From assembly GCA_902835305.1 (NCBI GenBank), contig CADFMD010000008.1, positions 41,514-105,513 of the forward strand: 64,000 nt of DNA, given 5' to 3'. This document shows positions 24,699 to 33,510 of the stretch, piece after piece; the first letter of the stretch is position 1; each line of letters starts with the position of its first letter. The notes beneath the pieces are model-generated. The model saw nothing but the letters and a program-made list of their open reading frames with translations, had not been told where the DNA came from and made no database searches. The translations under genes were made by a program, and so were the position numbers. Origin of the DNA: Coriobacteriaceae bacterium (GTDB taxonomy: Bacteria > Actinomycetota > Coriobacteriia > Coriobacteriales > Coriobacteriaceae).

Positions 24699-26273
24699 TT
24701 ACAGCTCGTACAGTGTGGTGAACTTGTCCTGCAGGTAGCTGCAGTAGTAGCGGGCGTCAAAGGCCATGCCGCAGGCGCCCTTGATGAGTTCCGGCGCGTC
24801 TTTGGCGCGGCCCCACTGCCAAATGTGCTCGCCCAGCCAGGCGCGGACGGGCGCCAGATCGCCGCTCGCGCAGGCACCGGTAAGGTCGACGCCGTCGCGG
24901 CACATGGCCGGCACAAACATGGCATCGTAGGCGCTACCCAGCGCATACGTGGGGAAGTAGCCAAACGAACCGCCGCTCCAATGCGTATCCTGCAGGCAGC
25001 CGTGCGTGTCGTCGGGAACGGGAATGCCCAGGTACTCGTCCATAAAGCGGTTCCAAAGCGCGGGGATGTCCTTGGCCGCAGCCTCGCCGGCAAACAGCAT
25101 ACGCTCAATCTGGTAGCGCACCATAATATGCAGCGGATAGGTGAGCTCGTCGGCCTCGGTGCGGATCAACGACGGCTGCGCGATGTTCACGGCGCGGTAG
25201 AGCGTGTCTTCGTCGACGTCGCCGTAGACCTCGGGCGCGTGACGACGCAGCACCTCGAGCAGCGGGCCCATAAAGGCGCGGCTGCGACCCACGGTGTTCT
25301 CGAAAAAGCGGCTCTGGCTCTCGTGGATGCCCATGGAGGTGCCGCCCTCCAGGCAGGTGCGCGCGTAGGCGGGATTGACGCCCAGCTCGTACATGGTGTG
25401 CCCCGCCTCGTGGATGATGCTGTAGACGTTGGAGATGCAGTCGTCCTCGTAGATGTGCGTCGCGATGCGCGCATCACCCACGGCAAAGCCCTCGCTAAAC
25501 GGATGCTCGGTAAAGGCAAGCGTGGTGTCGTCCAGGTCCAGGCCGACAAGCTTCATAAGGTCGAAGCTCATGGCGCGCTGGGCAGCCTCGGGCACGTGGG
25601 CGTGCAAAAAGTCGGCAGCCGGCTGCTGGCCGCGCTCGCCGATGGCGTGCACGAGCGGCACGACCGTGGCCTTGACCTCGTCGCAAAACGCGTCGAAGCT
25701 CTTGGCGGAAAGGCCGCGCTCGTACTGGTCGAGCCAAACGTCGTATGGATCGCGCTTGGGGTCCATGAGCTCGGCCTGATGCTTAAGTTGGGCGACGATT
25801 CTATCCACATAGGTCTCAAAGCTCGCCCAGTCGTTGGCTGCCTTGGCCTTGCGCCACACGGCGTCCGCCTCGCAGGTGAGCCTGGTCCAGGCCTCGGCTT
25901 CTTCGGTGGGGATGGCACTGGCCTCACGTTGATCGCGGCCGAGCACACGGATCTCGTCGAGCAGCTGAGGGTCGTCGATTTTGCCGCCGGCGACGGTCTC
26001 GCGCGCTAACGAGCGTACGAGCTCAACGGACTTCTCGCTGGTCAGCAGCTTGTGATGCTCGCCGGCAAGCGTGCCCATGGCGTCGGCACGCGCTGCTGCG
26101 CCGTTGGCGGGGGCAATGGTCGCGCCGTCAAACTCGGCAATCTTGAGCAGGTACTCACGAGTCCACAGCTTGCCTTCGAGCTTGCGGAATTTTTTGACGG
26201 CCTTATCGACCTTCATGCCTTTGGATGTCTTGCCCGCTGCAGGCTCGGCCTTCTTATCGAGTTTCTTTCCCAT
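24699..26273 (-). CDS. M32-family metallocarboxypeptidase (carboxypeptidase Taq type)
   Basis: 524 residues, close to the usual ~500. The zinc site HEXXH is present as HEAGH in YSIIHEAGHTMYELG, followed by GIHESQSRFFENTVGRS, the second conserved block, which supplies the third zinc ligand. These are cytoplasmic peptidases that trim residues from peptide C-termini. About 35 Lys-rich N-terminal residues (KKLDKKAEPAAGKTSKG) are an extension. It diverges from the pheS T-box leader across a ~125-bp promoter region. Confidence 0.93.
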   Translation of the reverse strand: MGKKLDKKAEPAAGKTSKGMKVDKAVKKFRKLEGKLWTREYLLKIAEFDGATIAPANGAAARADAMGTLAGEHHKLLTSEKSVELVRSLARETVAGGKIDDPQLLDEIRVLGRDQREASAIPTEEAEAWTRLTCEADAVWRKAKAANDWASFETYVDRIVAQLKHQAELMDPKRDPYDVWLDQYERGLSAKSFDAFCDEVKATVVPLVHAIGERGQQPAADFLHAHVPEAAQRAMSFDLMKLVGLDLDDTTLAFTEHPFSEGFAVGDARIATHIYEDDCISNVYSIIHEAGHTMYELGVNPAYARTCLEGGTSMGIHESQSRFFENTVGRSRAFMGPLLEVLRRHAPEVYGDVDEDTLYRAVNIAQPSLIRTEADELTYPLHIMVRYQIERMLFAGEAAAKDIPALWNRFMDEYLGIPVPDDTHGCLQDTHWSGGSFGYFPTYALGSAYDAMFVPAMCRDGVDLTGACASGDLAPVRAWLGEHIWQWGRAKDAPELIKGACGMAFDARYYCSYLQDKFTTLYEL

Positions 26274-26399
26274 ACCATATCCTTGATCTCGTGAGCCGAG
26301 CGCTTCGGGTGGGCGCGCGGCCAGTTTGCACAGCTACCTGCCTTGTACCCAGTGCGAACAAAACGGAACGCGGCGATGCACACGCAGAATGTGTTATCC

Positions 26400-26692
26400 T
26401 ATAGCCCAATGCGTTGACGGAGAGGGTTTTGCCCGCCGCGTCGCCGGCAAGAGAGGGAAGGTCATGGGCTGCGAGCCTTCCTGCGGTGACAAGGGCCAAG
26501 CGTTCACTCCCGAGCAGCGACCTCAACGGGCACGCGGCCAGCGGCGGCGAAGCCCCAGTAGGGAAGCCGTGAGCCTCGCGACAAGGGGCACAGAGTGGGC
26601 GCGGCGGGCCAGACATCCGCCGGGTCAAACAAGGTGGTACCGCGGAATTCAACCGTCCTTGGGCAATGCACATGCCCGAGGGCGGTTTTTTT
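26400..26692 (+). promoter_or_regulatory. T-box leader controlling pheST
   Basis: The canonical T-box word AACAAGGTGGTACCGCGGA lies at about 26628-26646. It is followed by a terminator (CCGTCCTTGGGC...GCCCGAGGGCGG, then seven T; 26653-26692). Uncharged tRNA-Phe should stabilise the antiterminator and allow expression of the Phe-tRNA synthetase genes. A TTC (Phe) triplet at 26478-26480 in the upstream stem region is a candidate specifier codon, but I could not confirm that it sits in the specifier loop. TATCCT near 26396 may be the -10. Confidence 0.9.
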
Positions 26693-26777
26693 GTTACCGA
26701 ACCGGGCCGCACATCCGCAGCTCCGGGTGGCTCCAGCCGCCGCGGCAAGTGGATGCGCGAGAGACGAAAGGGAAGAC

Positions 26778-27854
26778 ATGAGTCTGATTGATGATCTGGT
26801 CAAACTCGAGGAAGAGGCCAAGGAGCTCGTCGCAGGCGCCGATGACGCCGCCAAGCTCGAGGCTGCGCGTGTTGAGCTGCTCGGTCGCAAGGGTCGTATC
26901 ACCGGCTTGATGCGCATGATGGGCAAGCTCGCCCCCGAGGATCGTCCCGTGATGGGCAAGCGCGCCAACGAGATGCGCCAGCTGATCGAGGGCATGCTCG
27001 ACGAGCGAAACACCGAGATGAAGGCCGCCGCCCTCAAGCGCGCACTCGAGCACGACGCCGTCGACATCACGCTGCCGGGCATCCGTCCGCAGATCGGCCA
27101 CCAGCACCTGATCAAGCAAATCATCGAGGAGGCCGAGGACATCTTCTGCGGCATCGGCTACACCGTCGAGTCCGGCCCCATGGTCGACACCTCTTACTAC
27201 AACTTCACCGCGCTCAACGCTCCCATGGATCACCCGAGCCGCTCGGCCCGCGATACCTTCTACGTGGTCGACAACAACCCCGGCAGCGTCGCGCACCCCG
27301 AGGCTCACGCCCACGGCGAGTCCGACGTGCTGCTGCGCACCCAGACTTCGGGCGTGCAGATCCACACTATGGAGTCGCAGAAGCCGCCCATCTACATGAT
27401 CTGCCCGGGCACCGTCTACCGTCCCGACACGGCCGATGCCTGCCACCTGCCGCAGTTCAACCAGATCGAGGGCCTGGTCGTCGACGAGGGCATCACCTTT
27501 GGCGACCTGAAGGGCACGCTCGACTACTTTGTTAAGTGCATGTTTGGCGAGGATCGCAAGACGCGTTACCGCCCGCACTTCTTCCCCTTCACCGAGCCTT
27601 CCTGCGAGGTGGACGTGAGCTGCCACGTGTGCGGCGGTAAGGGCTGCAACTTCTGCAAGCACAGCGGCTGGATCGAGATCCTGGGCTGCGGCATGGTCGA
27701 CCCCAACGTCCTCATCAACTGCGGCATCGACCCCGAGAAGTACACCGGCTTCGCCTTTGGCATTGGCGCCGAGCGCGTCGCGGCCCTGCGCTACGACCTG
27801 CCCGACCTCAGAACGCTCATGACGGGCGATATGCGCTTCTTAAATCAGTTCTAG
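26778..27854 (+). CDS. pheS: Phenylalanyl-tRNA synthetase alpha subunit
   Basis: 358 residues from the ATG at 26778 (AAAGGGAAG upstream). An N-terminal coiled-coil tRNA-binding arm is followed by the class II catalytic domain with HPSRSARDTFYV, LRTQTSGVQIHTM, YRPDTADACHLPQFNQIEGL and FTEPSCEVDV, and the motif 3 region GFAFGIGAERVAALRY. It forms an alpha2beta2 enzyme with pheT downstream and charges tRNA-Phe. Regulated by the T-box in front. Confidence 0.97.
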   Translation: MSLIDDLVKLEEEAKELVAGADDAAKLEAARVELLGRKGRITGLMRMMGKLAPEDRPVMGKRANEMRQLIEGMLDERNTEMKAAALKRALEHDAVDITLPGIRPQIGHQHLIKQIIEEAEDIFCGIGYTVESGPMVDTSYYNFTALNAPMDHPSRSARDTFYVVDNNPGSVAHPEAHAHGESDVLLRTQTSGVQIHTMESQKPPIYMICPGTVYRPDTADACHLPQFNQIEGLVVDEGITFGDLKGTLDYFVKCMFGEDRKTRYRPHFFPFTEPSCEVDVSCHVCGGKGCNFCKHSGWIEILGCGMVDPNVLINCGIDPEKYTGFAFGIGAERVAALRYDLPDLRTLMTGDMRFLNQF

Positions 27855-27865
27855 GCCCGGCGGCT

Positions 27866-27962
27866 TTCCCAAGCACCGCACCTTGCCTTTCAATCGTCGG
27901 TTGCGTACCTAAGTACGCGGCCCTCCTCTTTCAAGGCAATCTGCGGCACTTGGAAAACCCGT
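27866..27962. repeat. Nested palindrome between pheS and pheT
   Basis: Arms TTTCCCAAGCACCGCACCTTGCC and GGCAATCTGCGGCACTTGGAAA pair with a few mismatches. A second small perfect hairpin (GCGTAC-CTAA-GTACGC, 27903-27918) sits at the centre. There is no T-tail, so it is not a standard terminator. Transcripts of pheST must run through it. Confidence 0.8.
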
Positions 27963-28014
27963 CTCCGTTGCAGTTTTTGGCTCAAAGCCGCATTTATGAA
28001 AGGAGACCAGTTAG

Positions 28015-30468
28015 ATGCGCGTTTCTTACGACTGGCTCAAGACCATGATCGATATTCCGGAGGATCCCAAGACCCTTTCGGACGAATATATCCGTACCGG
28101 CACCGAGGTCGAGGCGATCGATACCGTGGGCGAGTCCTTCGACCACGTGGTGACCGCCCAGGTGCTCACCAAGACCCCGCACCCCGATAGCGACCACATG
28201 TATGTGTGCTCGGTCGACGTGGGTGACAAGAGCCTCGACGCCGACGGCAACCCCGCCCCGCTGCAGATTGTCTGCGGCGCGCAGAACTTTGAGGCCGGCG
28301 ACCACATCGTCACGGCCATGATCGGCGCCGAGCTGCCCGGCGACATCAAGATCAAGAAGAGCAAGCTTCGCGGCGTCGTGTCCATGGGCATGAACTGCTC
28401 CGCGCGCGAGCTCGGCTTGGGCGGCGACCACTCCGGCATCATGATCCTGCCCGAGGATACGCCCTGCGGCATGCCGTTTGCCGAGTACGTGGGCTCGAGC
28501 GACACCGTGCTCGACTGCGAGATCACGCCCAACCGCCCCGACTGCCTGTCCATGATCGGCATGGCTCGCGAGACCGGCGCCATCTTCGACCGCGATTTCC
28601 ACGTTGAGCTGCCCGCCATCAAGGCCGAGACCGGCCGCGCGACGGACGACGAGCTTTCGGTCGAGATTGCCGACGAGGGGCTGTGCGACCGCTATGTCGC
28701 CCGCATCGTGCGCAACGTGAAGGTCGGCCCGTCGCCCGACTGGATGGTCAAGCGCCTCAACGCCCTGGGCGTGCGTCCGCACAACAACATCGTCGACATC
28801 ACCAACTACGTGATGATGCTCACCGGTCAGCCGCTGCACGCCTTTGACCTGGACACCTTTGCCGAGCGCGAGGGCCATCGCCGCGTGGTGGTTCGCGCCG
28901 CCCAGCAGGACGAGAAGTTCACGACCCTCGACGGCGAGGAGCGCACGCTCGACGCCGGCATGGGTCTCATCACCGACGGCGAGCGTCCCGTGGCGCTGGC
29001 CGGCGTTATGGGCGGCATGGATTCCGAGATTGAGGACGACACCGTCGACGTGATGGTCGAGAGTGCCTGCTTCAATGCCGGTCGCACCTCGCACACCAGC
29101 CGCGACCTGTCGCTGATCTCCGACGCCTCCATCCGCTTTGAGCGTCAGGTCGACGAGACCGGCTGCGTGGATGTGGCCAACGTGGCCTGCGCGCTCATCG
29201 AAGAGATCGCCGGCGGCGAGGTTGCTCCCGGCTATGTCGACGTGTTCCCCGCGCCCAAGACCATCGATAGCATCAAGCTGCGCTTGGCCCGCGTGCACGC
29301 CATCTGCGGCGCCGACATCGAGCCCGACTTTATCGAGCGCTCGCTCACCCGCCTGGGCTGCACCGTCGAGCGCGACGGCGACGACTTTATGGTCACTCCG
29401 CCGAGCTTCCGCCCCGACCTGCCGCGCGAGATTGACCTGATCGAGGAGGTCCTGCGCCTATGGGGCATGGGCCGTGTGACGGCGACCATCCCGGCTGCCA
29501 AGAACCACATCGGCGGCCTGACCCGCGAGCAGAAGCTCACCCGCAAGGTCGGCGAAATCCTGCGCGCCTGCGGCCTCAACGAGACCACGACTTTTGGCTT
29601 TGCCGCCCCGGGCGACCTGGAGAAGATCGGCATGTCCACCGAGGGCCGCGGCTGCCCCGTGGTGCTCATGAACCCGCTGGTAGCCGAGCAGACCGAGATG
29701 CGTCGTTCGCTGCTGCCGGGCCTGTTGCAATCCGTGGCCTATAACGAGGCCCACGGCACGCCCAACGTGCACCTGTACGAGGTCGGCAGCCTGTTCCACG
29801 GTCGCGAGAACGCCAGCCTGCCCAAGGAGACCAAGTCCGTGGCGGGTGTGCTCTCGGGCCAGTGGAGCGAGCAGTCCTGGAACATGAAGTACCGCAAGCT
29901 GCGCTTCTTCTTTGGCAAGGGTATTGTCGAGGAGCTGCTCGCCCAGCTGCGCATCGAGAAGGTTCGCTTCCGTCCCGTCGAGGGCGAGAGCTATGCCTTC
30001 CTGCAGCCGGGTCGTGCTGCCGAGGTGCTCTCGGGCGGTACCGTGCTGGGCTGGGTTGGCGAGATCCACCCCGAGGCACGCGAGGCTATGGGCATTGACG
30101 AGGTCGTCGTTGCCTTTGAGCTCGATCTGGACAAGCTGATCAAGGGCGCCCGCAACCAGGAGAACTACCGTGAGTTCTCGCAGTACCCGGCCGTTGAGCA
30201 CGACCTCGCTATCGTGGTCGACAACACTGTGACCTGCGAGGATCTTGAGCGTCGTATTACGAGTGCCGGAGGCAAGCTGCTCGAGGGCGTGCGCCTGTTC
30301 GACGTCTACCGCGATCCCATCCGCATCGGTGCGGGCAAGAAGTCCATGGCCTTCGCGCTTACGTATCGCTCCGACGACCACACGCTCACCAGCGAAGAGG
30401 TCGAGAAGGCGCACCAGAAGATCGTCACCAAGGTGTGCAAGGGTGTGAACGGCGAGGTCCGCGGCTAG
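28015..30468 (+). CDS. pheT: Phenylalanyl-tRNA synthetase beta subunit
   Basis: 817 residues, normal length. The order is an N-terminal fragment with the EMAP/tRNA-binding fold (residues ~40-155), the B3/B4 editing domain that removes mischarged tyrosine, the B5 domain, a catalytic-like domain (IDLIEEVLRLWGMGRV, MNPLVAEQTEMRRSLLPGLL) and the C-terminal anticodon-binding FDX-ACB domain (FSQYPAVEHDLAIVVD...LFDVYRD). The start is preceded by AAAGGAGACC. Partner of pheS, 160 bp upstream. Confidence 0.97.
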   Translation: MRVSYDWLKTMIDIPEDPKTLSDEYIRTGTEVEAIDTVGESFDHVVTAQVLTKTPHPDSDHMYVCSVDVGDKSLDADGNPAPLQIVCGAQNFEAGDHIVTAMIGAELPGDIKIKKSKLRGVVSMGMNCSARELGLGGDHSGIMILPEDTPCGMPFAEYVGSSDTVLDCEITPNRPDCLSMIGMARETGAIFDRDFHVELPAIKAETGRATDDELSVEIADEGLCDRYVARIVRNVKVGPSPDWMVKRLNALGVRPHNNIVDITNYVMMLTGQPLHAFDLDTFAEREGHRRVVVRAAQQDEKFTTLDGEERTLDAGMGLITDGERPVALAGVMGGMDSEIEDDTVDVMVESACFNAGRTSHTSRDLSLISDASIRFERQVDETGCVDVANVACALIEEIAGGEVAPGYVDVFPAPKTIDSIKLRLARVHAICGADIEPDFIERSLTRLGCTVERDGDDFMVTPPSFRPDLPREIDLIEEVLRLWGMGRVTATIPAAKNHIGGLTREQKLTRKVGEILRACGLNETTTFGFAAPGDLEKIGMSTEGRGCPVVLMNPLVAEQTEMRRSLLPGLLQSVAYNEAHGTPNVHLYEVGSLFHGRENASLPKETKSVAGVLSGQWSEQSWNMKYRKLRFFFGKGIVEELLAQLRIEKVRFRPVEGESYAFLQPGRAAEVLSGGTVLGWVGEIHPEAREAMGIDEVVVAFELDLDKLIKGARNQENYREFSQYPAVEHDLAIVVDNTVTCEDLERRITSAGGKLLEGVRLFDVYRDPIRIGAGKKSMAFALTYRSDDHTLTSEEVEKAHQKIVTKVCKGVNGEVRG

Positions 30469-30578
30469 GACTTGCGCTGGGAGCGTAGGGCCTGATGGCG
30501 GTTGCTGTGGGCTCTGCGTGACCGCGGTGTTCGGAAAAGGCATCGCTGAGCCTGCATATATGACACACGCATTACATA

Positions 30579-30613
30579 ACGGCGTGCTGCTTTGTCGGCA
30601 GCGCGCCGTTTTG
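30579..30613 (+). terminator. Terminator after pheT
   Basis: AACGGCG-GCTGC/GCAGC-CGCCGTT stem followed by TTTG. The right half overlaps the probable promoter of the cobalt-transport operon (TTGTCG at 30592, TATGAT at 30615). Confidence 0.6.
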
Positions 30614-30715
30614 CTATGATAGCCCGCGGCGTGTTACGAATCTGGCAATGCGTAACACTGGCAAGGTGATTCAAGCGGCGTTGCAATTCTGTGCGCCGAC
30701 AACCGGGAGGCGTAT
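30592..30715 (+). promoter_or_regulatory. Promoter and structured leader of the cbiM operon
   Basis: TTGTCG (30592-30597) and TATGAT (30615-30620) are separated by 17 bp. The ~95-base leader holds a perfect hairpin GTGTTACG/CGTAACAC (30631-30658) and a second, CGGCG/CGCCG (30676-30698), before the CGGGAGG ribosome site. A metal- or cobalamin-sensing RNA would be logical here, but I see no cobalamin box or NiCo consensus. Confidence 0.45.
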
Positions 30716-31801
30716 ATGCACATTCCAGACAACTACCTGTCCCCGCAGACCGATGCCGTTATGGCGGTGGCGATGGTGCCCGTATGGGTCCACTGCATCA
30801 AAAAGGTGCGCGCCACGCTCGATCGCGAGCATATGGCGTTCTTGGGCATTTGCGCCGCGTTCTCCTTCTTGCTCATGATGTTCAACGTGCCGCTGCCCGG
30901 TGGCACCACTGGTCACGCTGTTGGCGGCGCGCTCATCGCGTTGCTGCTGGGCCCCGAGGCTGCGGCTATCGCTGTCTCGGTCGCGCTGGCGCTGCAGGCG
31001 CTGCTGTTTGGAGACGGCGGCGTTCTGTCGTTTGGCGCCAACTGCTTTAACATGGCCTTTGTGCTGCCGTTTGTCGCTGCTATCGTGTTCCGTGCGCTCA
31101 ACAGCCGTCTGCACGACAAGAGCTGGGGCACCTCAGTTTCTGCCATCGTAAGCGGCTGGGTCGGCCTGTGCCTGGCGGCCCTGTGCGCGGCAATCGAGTT
31201 TGGTATTCAGCCGATGCTCTTTACCAATGCTTCGGGCGCGCCGCTGTACTGCCCCTTCCCGCTGTCCGTGGCTATTCCGGCCATGTTGATCCCGCATATG
31301 CTGGTTGCCGGCGTGATCGAGGGCGTGGCGACGGCCGCGATCTACGGTTTCATTAAGAAGACGGCGCCGAGCATCATTGTCGGGCCCGAGGCCGTCGATG
31401 GCCAACTTGCTGCCGAGGGCGTTGCCGCCAAGAAGACCTCGCTGGTCCCCACGCTCATCCTGGTTGCCGTGCTTGTCGTAGCAACACCGCTGGGCCTGCT
31501 GGCCACGGGTGACGCCTGGGGTGAGTGGGACGCCGAGGGCGCCGCGACCGCCGTTCAAGAGGCTGGCGATGACAGCCTGCAGGCTTCGGTCGGTCTCGAT
31601 ACCCCGACCTTTGCCGATGCCCTGCCCACGGGCGATTATCTGCAGGCCTATTCCGAGGAGCAATGCCTTGGCTTTGCCGGCCAGGCTACCATGTATATCC
31701 TTTCGGGCGTGATTGGCGTGGCGGTGCTCACCATCGCATTCCGTCTGATCTCGCTGACGGTCAAGGAAAGCGGTGCTCATGGCAATAGCCGAGCTGCCTA
31801 G
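30716..31801 (+). CDS. cbiM: Cobalt/nickel ECF transporter membrane subunit, CbiM with fused CbiN-like tail
   Basis: 361 residues. It begins MHIPDNYL: His2 after the initiator Met is the conserved metal ligand of CbiM/NikM proteins. The MFNVPLPGGTTGHAVGGAL region and the GDGGVLSFGANCFNMA region carry further conserved residues. The first ~220 residues span about seven membrane segments. The C-terminal ~120 residues have two more, flanking an outer loop (TPTFADALPTGDYLQAYSEE), as in CbiN/NikN or a PDGLE domain, so the accessory subunit appears fused. It binds and passes Co2+ or Ni2+, driven by the CbiO ATPase encoded two genes on. Confidence 0.88.
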   Translation: MHIPDNYLSPQTDAVMAVAMVPVWVHCIKKVRATLDREHMAFLGICAAFSFLLMMFNVPLPGGTTGHAVGGALIALLLGPEAAAIAVSVALALQALLFGDGGVLSFGANCFNMAFVLPFVAAIVFRALNSRLHDKSWGTSVSAIVSGWVGLCLAALCAAIEFGIQPMLFTNASGAPLYCPFPLSVAIPAMLIPHMLVAGVIEGVATAAIYGFIKKTAPSIIVGPEAVDGQLAAEGVAAKKTSLVPTLILVAVLVVATPLGLLATGDAWGEWDAEGAATAVQEAGDDSLQASVGLDTPTFADALPTGDYLQAYSEEQCLGFAGQATMYILSGVIGVAVLTIAFRLISLTVKESGAHGNSRAA

Positions 31802-32615
31802 CTGGCTTGCGGTCGAGCAGCGTTACGAGCCCGCGGGGGCTCGGCATCGTGTGATGCAAAAGAACGTCCTGCACCTGGCGAGCCTGCTTGAGCGGGTTCG
31901 CCTGGGTGGGGGCGCGCACGAGGGCGGGTCGATGGTCGACCGCGCCCTTTCTTGCGTTTCGGCTCCGGTGCGCCTGGTGGGGATGTTCGTCTGCGTCCTG
32001 TGCGTGTGTCTGACGCAGAGCCCGCTGTACCTGATGCTGATGGCGGCTATCGCGCTGGTGTTGGTCGCGGTGCGCCCCGCTCGCGGGCTGCGTGCGACCT
32101 TTGTACCGGCGCTCGGCGCCACGGGGCTTGCGGTGGTTCTGGCACTGCCTGCCCTGCTGCTGGGCGCGTCTGCCGCGGGCGCCATGCTCAAGATTGCACT
32201 CAAGACGTTCATTAACGTGTCGCTGGTGCTGGGCGTTTCGTGGACGCTCACCTGGAGTCGCATGTCGGCGGCGCTTAAGATGCTGCGCCTGCCCGACGAG
32301 GTCATCTTTACCTTTGATATGGCACTCAAGCATATCGAGGTGCTGGGACGCACGGCGCACGATCTGTGCGAATCGGTCATGCTGCGCAGCGTTGGCCGTG
32401 CGCCTGAGGGATTTTCGCGCACCGACTCGCTGGCGGGTATCATGGGCATGACCTTTATCAAGGCGATGGAGTGCAGCCACACGATGGACGAGGCTATGCT
32501 CTGCCGCGGCTTTGCCGGTGCGTACCCGGCGCCCGGGCGGAGCGGCTTTGGCTGGCGCGATGCGGTTTATGCGGCCGTCGTGGTGCTGCTCGCCGTGTTG
32601 TGCGTGGTGCTGTAG
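31779..32615 (+). CDS. cbiQ: ECF transporter transmembrane subunit CbiQ/EcfT
   Basis: 278 residues from the ATG at 31779, with AAGGAAAG 8 bp upstream; it overlaps cbiM by 23 bp. Several membrane segments. The coupling-helix motifs that dock on the ATPase are visible as SVMLRSVGRAPEG and EAMLCRGFAG (Arg-Gly type). It transmits ATPase movements to the substrate-binding CbiM. Confidence 0.88.
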   Translation: MAIAELPSWLAVEQRYEPAGARHRVMQKNVLHLASLLERVRLGGGAHEGGSMVDRALSCVSAPVRLVGMFVCVLCVCLTQSPLYLMLMAAIALVLVAVRPARGLRATFVPALGATGLAVVLALPALLLGASAAGAMLKIALKTFINVSLVLGVSWTLTWSRMSAALKMLRLPDEVIFTFDMALKHIEVLGRTAHDLCESVMLRSVGRAPEGFSRTDSLAGIMGMTFIKAMECSHTMDEAMLCRGFAGAYPAPGRSGFGWRDAVYAAVVVLLAVLCVVL

Positions 32616-32659
32616 CGCGGGCGGCCGAGCCGTCGATGTGGATAGGGAAGGGCGACGTT

Positions 32660-33430
32660 TTGGCAAACGATACGAATGGCGTGATGGGCGCGAGCGGTGC
32701 TACTGGCGCCAAGAGCGTGCCGCTCATCGAGTTTCGCGACGTGGTGTTCTCCTATGCGGGGCATACGGTTGTCGATGGTGTGTCGCTGCAGGTCGATCGT
32801 GGTGAACTCGTTGCCCTACTCGGTCCCAACGGCTGCGGTAAGACGACGATTATGCGCCTTATCAACGGTCTTGAACTAGCGGACGCGGGTGCGTGCCTGT
32901 TTGACGGGCACGTGATCGATGCGGCATATCTCAAGGATTCCGCAGCCGCTCAGCGGTTCCATCAGCGCGTGGGCTTTGTGTTCCAGAATGCCGACGCCCA
33001 GCTGTTCTGCGCTACGGTGGGCGAGGAAGTTGCTTTTGGCCCCGCGCAGATGGGGCTGCCGACAGACGAGCTCGAGCGCCGCGTCCGCGATGCCATGGAG
33101 CTGTTCCAGGTTGCCGATCTGGTCGATGCCTCGCCCTATCAGCTTTCGGGCGGGCAAAAGAAGCGCGTTGCGCTGGCGGCAGTCGTATCGATGAACCCCG
33201 ATATCCTAGTGCTCGATGAGCCCACCAACGGGCTCGATGAGGACTCGTGCGACATCGTAGTCAACTTTTTGCTGGCCTACGTTGCTGCCGGTAAGACGGT
33301 TTTGATGAGTACGCACCATCAAGATTTGGTGCGCCGCTTGGGGGCCCGTGCCATCTATATCGATCGATATCACCATGTGGTCGAGGCGCCTTCGCCGTCG
33401 TATGGAACCGAGAGCGGTGCTGCGGAATAG
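32660..33430 (+). CDS. cbiO: ECF transporter ATPase CbiO
   Basis: 256 residues from a TTG at 32660, chosen because AGGGAAGGG lies 7 bp before it; an ATG at 32636 is in frame but has no ribosome site. ABC motifs are complete: Walker A LLGPNGCGKTTIM, a Q-loop in VFQNADAQLF, signature LSGGQKKRVALA, Walker B ILVLDEPTNGLD and switch His in MSTHHQD. It powers the metal uptake system encoded with cbiM and cbiQ. Only one ATPase gene is present, so it probably works as a homodimer. Confidence 0.93.
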   Translation: MANDTNGVMGASGATGAKSVPLIEFRDVVFSYAGHTVVDGVSLQVDRGELVALLGPNGCGKTTIMRLINGLELADAGACLFDGHVIDAAYLKDSAAAQRFHQRVGFVFQNADAQLFCATVGEEVAFGPAQMGLPTDELERRVRDAMELFQVADLVDASPYQLSGGQKKRVALAAVVSMNPDILVLDEPTNGLDEDSCDIVVNFLLAYVAAGKTVLMSTHHQDLVRRLGARAIYIDRYHHVVEAPSPSYGTESGAAE

Positions 33431-33510
33431 TTGCTGCGTAGAGGATGCGTAGCCGCCCGCGCGGCTTTGCCGTGATGGTATAGTTATCCAGGTTTTTTAT
33501 GGGGGTTGCT

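Noticed and set aside
30592..30715. Cobalamin or NiCo riboswitch before cbiM
   Set aside because: Too short for a cobalamin riboswitch and no B12 box or NiCo consensus seen.
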